Origin: Ophiosphaerella korrae
Taxonomy: Eukaryota; Ascomycota; Dothideomycetes; Pleosporales; Phaeosphaeriaceae
Length of the DNA: 52,011 bases
Reading direction: 5' to 3'
NCBI GenBank assembly: GCA_028456385.1
Contig: JALNQF010000292.1
Coordinates: 1 to 52,011 of the forward strand
The position numbers were made by a program, and so were the translations under genes. The notes beneath the pieces are model-generated. The model worked only from the letters and a program-made list of their open reading frames with translations, was not told where the DNA came from and did no database searches. Below, piece by piece: positions 22,961 through 36,000 of this stretch. How positions within the stretch are numbered: the stretch's first letter is position 1; each line of letters begins with the position of its first letter.

Positions 22961-24244
22961 GCTCTTTTACTAGTAATAAAGTTACTAAAAAGCTTATAGA
23001 GCTTATAAGATTAAACTTTTTTACTATTTTATTAATATACTTATTATAGACAAGTATAATAGTTTTATTTAGCTAACTCTATATTACTTATATACCTAAG
23101 AACTAGCTTACTAGGCTTTATCTTCTATATTATACGCTTATTTAATTCTTTTAATAATATAGTAAGATTTTAATTAGTAGATTTTATAATATATTACTAA
23201 TATATTATTAATATAGAAGAGAAAGAGTATATTATACTTTTTATTATAGAATAAGTAGATCTTTTCTTTTAAGATAATAAGACTAGCTTATTTAAGTATT
23301 CTTAAGAGCTCTTTATACTAGAAGAGTTGTAGGTCTTTAAGGCTATATAGTACTTAATTAAGCTTAACGTACTTACTAGCTACTTTAAGCCTCTCTAGGA
23401 GCTTATAGATAACTACTAGTTAATAATCTTAGTATATATAGAAGAAAGCTCTAATAACGTTATACTAAGCTACTTCTAGGTTAAATATAGCTATAATTAC
23501 TATTATAGTTTAAAACAAGTACGCTATTAATATATTAGTATAAGTTAATTATATTATATTAATTATTTAGAAGTTTTTAAGTACTATAATCTAAGCTTTA
23601 TACTTAAGAAAGTAGCTATCTTAGTTAAGTTTATATATAAAAACCTACTTTAGAAGGAGTAACTAATTACTTAATTATTAGCGCTCTATCTCCTCTTAAG
23701 TACTAACTACTAGTAGTATATTAATCTCTTTCTAAACTACTTATTTAAAGAGCTACCTATATAAGTATATATATAAGTACCTCTAATTTTATAGTAATAG
23801 TAGTAGCTTATCTTAATATAAATAAGCTTATAGCTATAGCTTTAGCTATAGCTATAGCTTAAGCTAAGTAGCTACTATAATTATATTATTTACTATAGTA
23901 AGCTCTATATTTAGGTTATAGTCGATTAGTACTTATAAGAGTAGCTTATTTAGTATACTACTCTATTTACTCTACTTAGGGTTATATAATACTAAGTAAG
24001 TACTTAAGTTTTTAGTACTATTATATAGCTTGTTATTTTAGAGTTTTTAGCTTAATTATATTAGCGCTAGCTATTACTAGCCTATATACTACTAATAAGC
24101 TCTAACTATATTATTTAGAGCTATATAAGATATAGCTACTTAAAAAAAAATAGTATCTACTTTATTTAGAGCTATAGATACTATAGCTACTTAATAAGAA
24201 GTAGTTTAATAACTAGTAGTTTAATAAGTTAAACTATTATCTAT
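22961..24244 (-). pseudogene. F pol: copia reverse transcriptase
   Basis: The minus-strand reading has the copia RT landmarks in order. ERLKVASKYVKLN and VLYSLKDLQLF lie at about 23340-23420, equivalent to the L-P-E-G-F and L-Y-G-L-K motifs. A WYKELL-like block follows. The catalytic box reads FYINNILVIYY, with YINN at 23204-23215, where both Asp codons have become Asn by G-to-A change. The neighbouring K-S-Y-Y-I-I-K-R block continues the palm-thumb region. It is inactivated by stops and bounded by B on the left and A on the right. Confidence 0.8.
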
Positions 24245-24249
24245 TAACT

Positions 24250-24744
24250 TGTTACGACTATAATAAGAGAAAACTAACTTAAGCTAATTAGCCCTACTAT
24301 AGATAACGAAAGTACGTACAACCTATAGGGTAACAAACTTAACTAAGAAACTAACTATAATAGAGACACGTAATAAATTCGCGATTTGCGATCTTAGTAA
24401 ATATAAAGTACAAAGCTAAGTACGTAATAAATTTGCAATTTGTAATCTTAGTAAACACAAAGTATAAAGCTAAGTACGTAACAAATTCGCGATTTGCGAT
24501 CTTAGTAAATATAAAGTACGAAGCTAGCTAAGGGACCTAAGTATATAGTTAGTAGCAATACCTATTGTTAGGATAGTATTAGTAATCCAATCTCTAACCT
24601 AGAACGCTAATACTTAACATTACATATACAAATTAACTATTGTTTATAGTTATTGCTAATTACTATACAAACTCTTGTTATTACCTTTTAGTCTACTAAT
24701 AACCTATAGGTTATTAGGAAGTTAACCCTAGTAGACCTATTACA
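24250..24744 (+). repeat. 5' LTR of A (495 bp)
   Basis: It starts TGTTACGAC and ends CCTATTACA. It contains three 54-bp tandem units (24368-24529). It is less mutated than the 3' copy, which begins TATTATAAC. Confidence 0.93.
24368..24529. repeat. Three tandem 54-bp units inside the A LTR
   Basis: The units start at 24368, 24422 and 24476, each opening with ACGTAAYAAATT. The same array is present in the 3' LTR at about 31070-31231, so it belongs to the LTR family. The inner GCGATTTGCGATC / GCAATTTGTAATC variation shows RIP-type changes between units. Confidence 0.85.
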
Positions 24745-26000
24745 CCTTACTAATTTAGTTACTAAGAGGAGCGAAGCGTAAGTAGTGCACGGTCTAGCTA
24801 ACACGATAGTAGAGAGTTTAACTAGAAAGGGAGCTAAAGCACTTATAAGTAGTTATAAGTTAGATAATATAGTATAGAGAGATATTAAAAACTATCTAAA
24901 TAACTTAATCTCTAAAAAGGAAGATATAAAAATAGTAATTAATATCTTAGAGATATAAAATAAAGAAATCTAGGAATATATAAAATAAAATAAAGCCTAA
25001 ATTAAGGCTATTATTAAAGGATAAAATTAGATAGAACTAATTACGTAACGCCTAGAGATAAGCGTAACAAAGAAACTACTAAAGATACCTGTCTTTAAGA
25101 AGTTTAATAGAATAAGGGAAAAACTAAGACTTTTTATAGTATTAGTATAACTCTAGATAGATATACAAGTACTATACTTTAATATAGAAGAAAAGAAGGT
25201 AATATATATTAGAATGCACCTTAAAGAGGATGCGATAAGATAATTTAAACCTTACTAGATAGATTACACGATATATACTCTAATAACCTAGAAAGACAAA
25301 ATTAGAGCTATTTTTAGAAGTTATAAATACTTTACTAGACGAATAAGAGTAGTATTTAGGGATATAGATATTACCTAATAAGCTAAAGAAAAACTTAAAA
25401 GACTTACACAATAAAAAAGTATCCCTAAGTACGTATTATAATTTAAACAACTATTACAAAATATAGAATAAAATAAATTAGCCCTTATATTACAATTTAA
25501 ACAAGGATTAAATAAAAAAATCTAATACGAGATAATTTATATAGAGAAACCTAGGACACTAGAAGCTCTAAAGTAGTAAGTAATATAAATTAACAATAAT
25601 CTTTAAGAATAGAAGAAGAATAAGTATAGTAGCTAATCTAGAAACTAGGATGTTAGAGACCCTATAATCCTTAACGCTAATAAGGATAGGAAGAAAAAGA
25701 AGAATAAAGACTTTACGTACTTTAACTATAGTAAGAAAGGCTACTACGCGAAAGACTACTAATTATAAAAGAAGAAGGATATAGTATACTATAAATATAA
25801 GAAACTAGGATACTTTATAAAAGATTATAGAAGTAAAGACTATAAGAAAGATAAAGAAACTTAGTTAAAAATAACTAAAAAGAAGAAAGAAGTACTATAA
25901 GTATAGGCTAAACCCTAGGAGAAAGTAGCTAGGAGTAAAGAAATATAATATATAATACTCTATTAGACCTTTTATTATAAAGATAACTACTATATATATC
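24745..26000 (+). pseudogene. A gag (capsid and two CCHC zinc knuckles)
   Basis: This is Gag of a Ty3/gypsy chromovirus and would form the virus-like particle and bind genomic RNA. The frame is readable from about 24755 (SEA-VVHGLANTIVES) through a capsid-like helical region (25130-25500, with YFNIEEKK and RVVFRDI) to the two knuckles at 25718-25759 and 25787-25828. There the spacing Y-x2-Y-x4-Y-x4-Y is that of C-x2-C-x4-H-x4-C, with all Cys and His turned to Tyr. No Met start is obvious, and the N-terminus may have lost its ATG. Stops are mainly TAA/TAG at former Gln codons. Confidence 0.85.
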
Positions 26001-29000
26001 TTTCTAGTAAGTAGGGAGTAAGATACTTTCTATAGAAGAATAGAGTAGTAGTAATAAAAGAAAGAATAAAAGCGTAGCTAGAAGAGATAGTATATATAAT
26101 AGACCTACTAATAGAAGACTTAGAAGGGGAAGAGCCCTAGACCCTATTAATCTAGGCTAAAAGAATAGTACTAGATAAAGAGACTACTATAGCTTCCTCT
26201 AAAGAACTATAAGAAAGTAAGAAATAAATTAGTATAAAAGGTATAGAGTATACCTAACTAGACTTATATAGCTATAATAGCTATATAATAATAGATATAG
26301 AGGAATAAAATAAAGAATAGAAGTTTATTTAAAAATACTTACTAGTTATAAGTATAGAGGAAGCGTATAAAGACTAGAAAGAACGTAATCTTAAAAAAAT
26401 AAAGTTTATACTATTTTAAGAATAGATAAAGTAATATATAGTTGTAGTAGGAAGAATAATAATATAAAGAGAGTAGTAATACCTTATAAAAAAGACGCGA
26501 TAGATTAACAAAGCCTATATACTAAGAGTACTAGTAGTATACTATATCTTAATAACTAATATACTTAGAAAAGATAAATACTAGGAAGGAGATTATAAAA
26601 TAATAGATTCTAAATATCTAGTATACTTTAAAATATTATAGATATTATACTTAGATAAGAATTGTATTATATATAGAAAACCTAAAGCAAATAATAATAT
26701 ATAGCTAACTAGGAAAAGAGGCTATAACTATATAAGAGTAATTCTAGTAGAAGATATCTAAGGGTAGGAAATAATACTAGAAGAAGGATACCTAGTAATA
26801 AGGCTAGGATTAAAATTATCTAAGAAATACGTTCTAAGAAGACTATAGTACAAATGTATATACGATAAATATCTTAAATACAAAGAATATAAATTTAAAG
26901 TAAGCCTATAGCCTTAGAAGAATAGACAATTTATAAAATTACCTAAATAAGAATAATTAGAAGGTATAGGAGGCCTGTTTATTACAAAAATAGGCACGTA
27001 TTAAGGAAAGAAAGTATAAGTAATAATTAATAGTAGAGCTATAAAGAACTTTATATCTAAGAAGTTTGTAGAAATATAAGGAATACGTTGTATAGCAAAG
27101 AAGTACTCTTAATAACTAAGTATAATTAAAAGAAAACTATTCTAAGAACCTATTAGGTTTAAAATAGTTCTCTTTATATTAGAACTAGAAAGGATAACTA
27201 TTAAAAATATAATTATAGACATAACAACAATTAATAACAAACAAGATATAATACTAGGTATACTATAGCTATAGATAACTAACCTATATATTAACTAGAG
27301 AATAGAGAAAATTAACTACTATAAAATAGATATATTAAAGGCTAATATAAATATATACAAAAGAGAATTCCCTAAAGAATATAAGAAATAGGAAAAATAA
27401 CTTATAGAGCCTAAAGACTACCTTCTAGAATATTATCTATAAGATTTAGTAATTAAACTAGAAGAAAAGAAGAACGTAGAATAGAGCCTAGTCTATAGAA
27501 AAATAGAAGAAGAATCTAAAATTAAATAAGCATTTATTAAAAAAGCAATAAGAAAAGAGTAAATATAAGAATCTAAATCCTTAGTAGTATATAGACTTAT
27601 ATTTGTAGACAAAAAAAGAATAGAAAAAAAACAACCTTACGTAGACTTTAGAAAAATAAACGTAGTTATAAACAAGAATCGATACCTCTTACTATAAATA
27701 GATAGAATATAAGATAGGCTATAAAAAGTAAAGATCTTTATAAAACTAGATATCTAGAATACCTACTACTAAATTAGAATTAAGAAAGGTAATAAATAGA
27801 AAATAGTATTTAGAACGTAGTATAGACTATATAAATACCTAGTTATACCTTTTAGATTAATAAATGTACTAGCAGCCTTCTAAGAAAGAATTAACATAGT
27901 ACTAAAAGAATACTTAGACATATTTATATTTATATACTTAGACGATATCTTTATATTCTTAGAAATAGAGGAAGAACACATGTAATATGTGTACAAAGTA
28001 CTAGAAAAGCTAGCTAAAAATAAATTATTTTTTAAGATAAGATAATATAAATTCTATATAAAAGAAATAGATTTCCTTAGGTTTATTATAGAACTAGAGA
28101 AAATTAAGATTAACCTAGAAAAGATTAAGTTAATTAACAAATAGCTAACACTAAAGAACCTAAAAGAGGTATAATAATTTTATAGGCTAGTAAACTTCTA
28201 TAAAAAGTTAATAGTAGAATAGTCTTAAGATATAGAACTAATAACAAGACTTATAAAGAAAGATATACTATTTAAATAGATAAAAGAATGTAAAGAAGTA
28301 TTTAAGAAGATTAAAAAAAAGTTTATAGAAAACCTAGTTATTAGAATGTATAACTTAGACCTACTAGTAATAGTAAAAATAGACGTATCTAACTTAGTCT
28401 ATAGAATAGCACTAATATAAGAAGACCTAGAAACTAAAAAGGAATACTTAATTAAATACTTCTCTAAGAAAATAAAACTAGTAGAACTTAACTACCTAAT
28501 TTATAATAAAGAAATACTAGTAATGTATAAAGTATTTAAGTAATAGAGAGTATACCTATAAAGAGTAAAATATAAAACAAGGGTCTATATAGATTATAAG
28601 AATCTTATAGGATTTATAATAAATAAAGACTTATTATAATATTATATAAGATAGTAGGAACTCCTATTAATATTTAACTTAGAAATAATATATATAAAAG
28701 AGAAAGATAACTAATTTGTAGACGCCTTAAGTAGAAGACTAGACTTATAAGAAGAAGTAAATACTACTAGTATAGTTCTAGTATAGAATAAAAAAGGATA
28801 TCTAATCCTAAATACACCTAAAATAGCTATAACACTTAAAAGAAAAAGTAGTAAGCTAAATAAATAGATTTAGAAAATAATATAGGAGGTATCTAAAGAA
28901 ATAAAGAAACTAGAAATTTAAAAAGGATTTATACAAGTATATAGAAGAATATATATTCTAAAGAAAATATAAAGAGAATTTATATAACAATTTTATAAAC

Positions 29001-30296
29001 TACTAGTATATAGATATTAAGAGATTAATAAAACTATAGATAAATTACTATAAAAGTACTATATCCTAAGAGCAAGATAACTAGTAATAGAAGTACTACG
29101 AGATTATATAGAATACTAAAGAAATAAGTATAGTAGATATATACTATATAGAATACTATAACTAGTAGAAGTACTAGGATAACTATAAGGAGTTATTACA
29201 ATAGACTTTATTACGAAACTACCTAAGTCTAGAGACCTAATATTAGGAGTTAAGTATAATAGAATCTTAATAATAGTAGATAAACTTATAAAATACTTAT
29301 ACTTTAAACTATATAAAGAGAAAAGTAAGATAGAGGTTACTATATACTAAGTCCTAGGAACTATAATAAGCTAATATAGACTTCTAGACAAGATAATAAT
29401 AGATAGAGATATAAGGTTTATATTAAAACTATAGAGAACTATAATAGCGTAACTAGGAATTAAATATATAATAAGTACTACATACTATCTATAAATAGAT
29501 AGATAATTAGAACAAATAAATTATATAGTAGAATAGTATTTAAGATACTACTTTAACTATAACTAGAATAATTAGGTATAAATACTACCTATAGCACAAT
29601 TAGTATATAATAGCGTAAAGAATATAGTAATAAGAGTATTACTCTTTTTTGTAAACTATAGATTTAACCCTAATATATATAGAATACTAAGAACTAAAGT
29701 ATTTTAGTTTCTAAGAGGAGAAAACTTTACTATTAAACTTAGAGATATATACAATTAACTAAGACAAGATATAGAATTCCTATATAATTAGATAGTAAAA
29801 TACTATAATAAGAAGTATAAAGAGGGACCCTAATTTAAAAAGAGAGAAAAAGTATAGTTAGTACGAAAAAATATTAAGAGTAAACAACTAAGCCTAAAAT
29901 TAGACTACGTTAAGATAGGACTATATAAAATCAAGATAAAAATAACACTAGTTATATTTAAATTAAAGTTACTAAATAAAATAAGGATACACCTAACCTT
30001 CTACGTAGTACTACTTAAGATAGTACTATAAAACGCAAAACTACTAGTGTATAAAGTAGATATATATAGAGAATAAAAGGAATAGGAAGTTAAAAAAATC
30101 CTAGTATATTAGTTCTATAATAGCAAGAACTACTACCTAGTAAAATAGATAGGTATAGACGAGAAAGGAAAACTATAGGAAGATATATAGGAACTAGAAG
30201 ATAACCTTAACTACTTTAAGAAACTAGAAGATAACTTTAACTACTTTAAGAAACTAGAAGATAACCTTAACTACTTTAAGAAACTAGAAGAGTTCT
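26001..30296 (+). pseudogene. A pol (protease, RT, RNase H, integrase, chromodomain)
   Basis: The domains are in order. The aspartic protease site VIINSRA is at 27020-27040, with D-S-G read as N-S-R. The reverse transcriptase runs about 27620-28150 with an intact YLDD at 27935-27946. The RNase H end VDALSRR is at 28718-28738. Integrase has Asp at 29204, D-R-D-I-R-F at about 29402-29420 and catalytic Glu at 29520. The chromodomain from 30086 contains EVKKIL, YYLVK and an acidic end. The last unit, LEDNLNYFKK, is present three times in tandem. It lies in the same phase as gag, with no frameshift seen. It is interrupted by many stops. Confidence 0.9.
30192..30291 (+). repeat. 30-bp tandem triplication at the chromodomain C-terminus of A
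   Basis: Three near-identical units start at 30192, 30222 and 30252, differing by one C/T. Each encodes ten residues in frame. B and C have a single unit at this point. Confidence 0.9.
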
Positions 30297-30590
30297 AAAG
30301 TTAAAACCCTCTAGAGCGCCTTATAGTAAACTAAGAAAACTAGTACTACTAACGCTAAATAAAGAGGCGTTAGGAACGCCTAATATAATAGGAGCTAGAG
30401 CAGCCTCTATAGCGTCCTTAAGGTCTATCTTAGCCTCTAAGATACAAGACTATTTAGATAATTTAGCGTTATTATAGGCCTTTAGTTTACAAAGACACTT
30501 AATATAAGAATAAAGATTTACTAGCTTATAAAGAGTTAGCTTATACTTAGCCTTAGCTTCTATAAGCTATAATAATAGTATCTCTTAAGC
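30276..30590 (-). pseudogene. Conserved reverse-strand reading frame of A
   Basis: The minus strand reads EAKAKYKLTLYKLVNLYSYI near its start, then an Ala/Leu/Ser-rich stretch ending ALEGFNFRTLLVS before a stop at 30276-30278. It is homologous in protein sequence, not just DNA, to the frame in B at 16741-17073. It runs into the last 30-bp unit of the chromodomain from the other side. Only a few stops interrupt it. Confidence 0.55.
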
Positions 30591-30951
30591 TTAGTTAATA
30601 GCTTACTCTATATAACTTAGTAAGAAGAGACTATATAAAAATTAAGCACTTATACTTAGTAAGAGAAATACCTAATAGAGTATATTTATATTAAATATTA
30701 GCAAGAATATACTTACTATAATATCTACTATCTTTTAAAGAAATAAGACAAGTAAGCTTTAACTAAGTATAATAGGTATAGAGAAATATTTTAACTCTAT
30801 TACAAGTAACACAAGTAATAAGAAGAAGTTTGTTATAATTAGAGTAAGAAAATATAGAGAATAATAAAGAACTAGAAATAAACAAGGAAACTAAACTAAT
30901 AACCTTAGGCCTAGAGCAAAGAAACAAAGACCTATCTAGAGAAGAGAATAG
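30591..30951. other. A region between the reverse-strand frame and the 3' LTR
   Basis: No further domain is seen. The corresponding region upstream of the reverse-strand frame in B and C is similarly uninformative. It ends in the purine-rich tract GAGAAGAGAATAG (30939-30951) immediately before the LTR, the likely plus-strand primer site. Confidence 0.55.
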
Positions 30952-31446
30952 TATTATAACTATAATAAGAGAAAACTAACTTAAGCTAATTAGCCTTACT
31001 ATAGATAACAAAAGTATGTACAACCTATAGGGTAACAAACTTAACTAGGAAACTAATTATAATAGAGATACGTAATAAATTCGCGATTCGCGATCTTAGT
31101 AAATATAAAGTACAAAGCTAAGTACGTAATAAATTTATAATTTACAATCTTAGTAAATACAAAGTATAAAGCTAAGCACGTAATAAATTTGTAATTTACG
31201 ATCTTAGTAAATACAAAGTATAAAGCTAGCTAAAGGACCTAAGTATATAGTTAGTAGTAATACCTATTATTAGGATAGTATTAGTAATCTAATCTCTAAC
31301 CTAGAACGCTAATACTTAACATTATATACACAAATTAACTATTATTTATAGTTATTACTAATTACTATATAAACTCTTGTTATTACCTTTTAGTCTACTA
31401 ACAACCTATAGGTTATTAGGAAGTTAACCCTAGTAGACCTATTACA
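30952..31446 (+). repeat. 3' LTR of A (495 bp)
   Basis: It has exactly the same length as the 5' LTR. It starts TATTATAAC where the partner has TGTTACGAC: G to A, C to T, G to A. Confidence 0.93.
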
Positions 31447-31451
31447 TAACT

Positions 31452-31944
31452 ACTCTAAAGCGCTTACTTCTCTAGTTAATTATAATTCCTAGAAGCTTTT
31501 AGATACTTTACTATATTAATTTTTATAATTAATATTAGTACCTATATACTAAACTCTTCTAAGTTAAAGTATTTATACTAAAGTTTAAAAGTTACTAAGC
31601 TTAGGTTACTCTATATAAATTCTATATAGTTTACTAGCTAAGCTTACTACTTATATAAGATCTACTTTTTATTCTACTAAGATAGATAGCTAGCTAGCTA
31701 AGCTTTTAGTATTATATAGAGCTCTACTCCTTAGATTTTACTCTAAGTACTTACTTTACTAGTTACTTTTTAAGATTTAAGCTACTTTATAGAGCTAGTT
31801 ATTTATATTATCTTAAGTTTTATTTATATTATACGCTAGGTCTTTATATAATATATTAATAAGTTTTTAAATCTTTAGCTTTAGAAGCTCTCTATAAGCT
31901 TTACTCTTTTTATTATAGAAGAGCTACTTATTAAATATTATATT
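31452..31944 (-). pseudogene. F pol fragment between integrase and reverse transcriptase
   Basis: This short piece of F lies between A and C, joined to its neighbours when one copy of each target duplication is removed. No catalytic motif falls here. In copia elements this interval is the integrase C-terminus and the start of RT. It is assigned by position. Confidence 0.5.
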
Positions 31945-31949
31945 ACGTG

Positions 31950-32380
31950 TGTAATAGGTATTACTAGAGTTAACTTCCTAATACCTAATTAGAGTACTAG
32001 TAGATTATAAAGTAATAACAAAAGCTCGTATTATAATCGTATAATAACTATTAATAATAGAAAGTGTTTTACAACTACTTTATATTAGCGTTCTATAGTT
32101 AAAAGATTAGATTACTAATACTATCTTAATAATAGATATTACTACTAACTATATACTTATTATAATCTATAATCTATAGTTATTAAGATTAATAGATTAT
32201 AGATTACTCTAATCTATAATCTATTTATACTAAGAATTTATAGATTATAGATTACCTTAGGTGTCCTAGTTATGTATAGTCTCCTAATTAAGTTCGTGTT
32301 CCTCTAGGTTATATAGGTCTAAGCTAGTTATTATAAGGCTAATTAGTTCTATCTATAGTTCTTCTATTACTATTGTAATA
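31950..32380 (-). repeat. 3' LTR of C (431 bp)
   Basis: It starts TGTAATAGGTATTAC and ends TATTGTAATA. Against the partner at 38555 nearly all differences are C to T or G to A in this copy. The AATCTATAATCTAT / ATAGATTATAGAT cluster is at 32158-32258. Confidence 0.93.
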
Positions 32381-32783
32381 CTATCTCTTCTTCTAAGTAG
32401 GTCCTCGTTTATCTATCCTAGAGCTAAGGTTATTAATCTACTTTCTTTATTAATCTATAGTTCTTTATTACTCCCTATAGTTATTTCTTCTATACGTTAT
32501 TACTATCTTCTTGTAGATTGCGTACTACGCAATAGTGTTAAGATATTTCTATATTCTTATTACGCTTCTCCTAAATTAAACCCTAAGTCCCTTCCTTATA
32601 TTATTTCTATAAATAATAGTAAGGCTTATAAGGTATATATTTGTACAAATACACGTAGTTCTTATAATATATCTAGTGTCTCTCTATTAGAGTATATGTT
32701 AATTATACTTATTCTTATATCTAGGCTTAATAATAATAGGGAAAGCTATTAACTATACTTAAGAGAAATTACTATCTTAAATT

Positions 32784-33083
32784 ATAGAAGCTAAAGCTAA
32801 GCGTAAGTAGATCTAGGAGCTTACGTAAAGTAAGCTAGTAGAGAATTAAGCTTATTTCTCTTGTCTTTGTAAGATAAAGGCCTTAAATAATAAGAAATTA
32901 GCTAAGTAGTTAGTAGCTCTAGAAGCTAAGTTAGACTTAGATAAGGCGTTTAATATTACTATAGTAGGTCCTACGTTATACGTTCCTATTGCCTCTCTAT
33001 CTAATAGTAGTAATATTAGTTCTCTTAGTTTACTACTAGGCGTTCTAGAGGGTTTTAACTTTAGAAGTCCTCTAGTTTCTTAA
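32784..33083 (+). pseudogene. Conserved reverse-strand reading frame of C
   Basis: The plus strand is open for 57 codons at 32910-33080 and more loosely from 32784. It reads LVALEAKLDLDKAFN, then PIASLSNSS, then GVLEGFNFRSPLVS before TAA at 33081-33083. It aligns to the frames in A and B, including the EAKLD and EGFNF blocks, although C is a more distant subfamily. Confidence 0.55.
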
Positions 33084-36000
33084 AGTAGTTAAGGTTATCT
33101 TCTAGTTTCTATATTTTTTCCTATAGTTTCCCTCTTTTATCTATACCTATCTATTCTACTAAGTAGTAGTTTCTTCTATTATAGAACTAGTATACTAGGA
33201 TTTTTTTAACTTCTTATTCCTCCTATTCTCTATATATATCTACTTCGTACACTAGTAGTTCTACTTCTTATAGTACTTGTTCTAGTAGTACTATATAGAA
33301 TATTAAGTATATCCTTATTTTATTTAGTAGTTTTAATTTAAATATAACTAGTGTAACTTCTTTCTTAATTTTATATAGTCTTATTTTAACGTAGTCTAAT
33401 TTAGGGCTTAGTCTCTTGCTTTTAATATTCTTTTATACTAACTATACTTTTTCTCTTTCTTTAAATTAAGGTCCTTTTTTATACTTCTTGTTATAGTACT
33501 TAGCTATCTAATTATATAGGAATTCTATATCCTATCTTAGTTAATTATGTATTTCTTTAAGTCTATTAGTAAAGTTTTCTCTTCTTAGGAACTAAGACTC
33601 TATATTTCTTAGTATTCTATATATACTAGGGTTAAATCTATAGTTTATAAAGAAAGGTAATACTTCTATTACTACGTTCTTTGCGCTATTATATACTAAC
33701 TATACTATAGGTAGAAGCTATACCTAATTATTCTAGTTATAGTTAAAGTAGTATCTTAAGTATTATTCTACTATCTAATTTATTCGTTCTAACTATTTGT
33801 CTATCTATAGATAATATACTATTAATATTGTATATTTAATTCCTAGTTGCGCTATAATTGTTCCCTATAGTTTTAATGTAAATTGTACATCTCTATTTAT
33901 AATAATTTTATCTAGTAGTTTATATTAACTAATTATAGTTCCTAGAACCTAGTATATAGTAACCTCTATCCTACTTTTCTCTTTATATAGTCTAAAGTAT
34001 AAGTACTTTATAAACTTATCTACTATTATTAGGATTCTATTATACTTAACTCCTAATATTAGGTCTTTAGACTTAGGTAGCTTTGTAATAAAGTCTATTA
34101 TAATAACTCTCTATAGTTATTTTAATTCTTCTACTACTTATAGTATACTATATAGTATATATCTACTATACTTATTTCTATAGTATTCTATATAGTCTTA
34201 TAGTACTTCTTTTACTAGTTATCTTACTTTTAGGATATAGTAGTTCTATAATAGTCTATCTAATATTTTCTTAATACCTTAGTAACTATATACTAGTAGT
34301 TTATAAAATTGTTGTATAAATTCTCTCTAGATTCTCTTTAGAATGTATGTTCTTCTATAGGCTTATACTAATCCTTCCTAGATTTCTAGCTTCTCTATTT
34401 CTTTAGATACTTCTTGCGTTATATTCTAAATCTATTCGTCTAGCTCGCTATTTTTTCTTTTAAGTGTTACAGCTATTTTAGGTATATTTAGAACTAAATA
34501 TCCTTCTTTGTTCTTAACTAGAACTATTCTAGTAGCGCTTACTTCTTCTTGTAAGTCTAGTCTTCTACTAAAGGCGTCTATAAATTAATTATCTTTCCCT
34601 TTTATATATATAATTTCTATATTAAATATTAATAGGAATTCCTACTATCTTGTATATTATTATAATAGTTCTTTGTTTAGTATAAATCCTATAAGATTCC
34701 TATAGTCTATATAGACCTTTATTTAATATTTTACTCTCTATAGGTATACTCTCTATTATTTAAATACTTTATAGATTGCTAGTATTTCCTTATTATAAAT
34801 TAGGTAGTTAAGTTCTACTATTTTTATCTTCTTTAAGAAGTATTTAACTAAATATTCTTTTTTAGTCTTTAGGTCTTCCTATATTAATACTATTCTATAG
34901 ACTAAGTTAGATACATCTATTTTTACTATTACTAGTAGGTCTAAGTTATATATTCTAATAACTAGGTTTTTAGTAAACTTCTTAATTTTATTAAATACCT
35001 TATTATATTCCTTTATCTATTTAAATAGCGTATCTTTCGTTATTAAATTTATTATTAGTTCTATATCTTTAGACTATCCTACTATTAACTTTCTATAAAA
35101 GTTAGCTAGGCTATAGAATTGTTATACTTCTCTTAGGTTCTTAGGTGTTAGCTATTTATTAATCGAGTTAATCTTTTCTAGGTTAATCCTAATTTTTCCT
35201 AGTTTAATAATAAATCTAAGGAAGTCTATTTCCTTTATATAGAATTCGCATTTTCTTATTTTAAGAAATATTTTAGCTTCTACTAGCTTTTCTAGCACTT
35301 TATATATATACTATACGTATTCTTTTTCTATTTCTAAGAATATAAGGATATTATCTAGGTATACAAATATAAATACATCTAAGTACTCTCTTAGTACTAT
35401 ATTTATCCTTTCTTAGAAGGCTACTAGTACGTTTATTAAGCTAAAAGGTATAACTATATATTTATATAGTCTATATTATATTCTAAACGCTGTTTTCTAT
35501 TTATTACCTTGTTTAATTCTAATTTAGTAGTAGGCGTTCTAGATATCTAGTTTTGTAAAGATCTTTACTCTTTATAGTCTATCTTATATTATATCTATTT
35601 ATAGTAATAGGTATTAGTTTTTATTTATAATTATGTTAGTCTTTCTAAAATCTACGCAAGGTCTCTTATTACTTATTCTTTTCTTGTCTACGAATATAAG
35701 TCTGTGCGCTACTAAGGACTTAGATTCTTGTATTTATCTTTTCTTTAGTACGTTTCTAATAAATACTCGTTTAATCTTTAATTCTTCTTCTATTTTTTAG
35801 TATACTAGGCTCTATCCTACGTCTTTATCTTTCTTTAATTTTATTACTAAGTCCTATAGCTAATATTCTAGGAGGTAGTCTTTAGGCTCTATAAGCTATT
35901 CTTCCTATTTCCTATATTTTTCTAGGAATTTTCCTTTGCAGGTGTTTATATTAGCCTTTAACATGTCTTTTCTATAGTAGTTAATCTTTCCTATCCTCTA

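Larger units (their letters stand above)
24250..31446 (+). mobile_element. A: complete Ty3/gypsy chromovirus, plus strand
   Basis: Its length is 7197 bp with two 495-bp LTRs (24250-24744 and 30952-31446) and a perfect duplication TAACT at 24245-24249 and 31447-31451. Gag, knuckles, protease, RT, RNase H, integrase and chromodomain all fall in one reading phase (codons starting at positions equal to 2 modulo 3), so the element had a single gag-pol frame and has suffered substitutions rather than frameshifts. It is the best template in the window for aligning B, C and D. It is inserted in F between reverse transcriptase and integrase. Confidence 0.93.

Noticed and set aside
23827..23870. AGCTAT hexamer run as a regulatory or centromeric repeat
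   Set aside because: It is a short imperfect low-complexity stretch within the copia RT region of F with no further copies nearby.
32158..32258. CRISPR-like array in the C LTR
   Set aside because: Repeats are short, palindromic, unevenly spaced and present in both LTRs of a retrotransposon.
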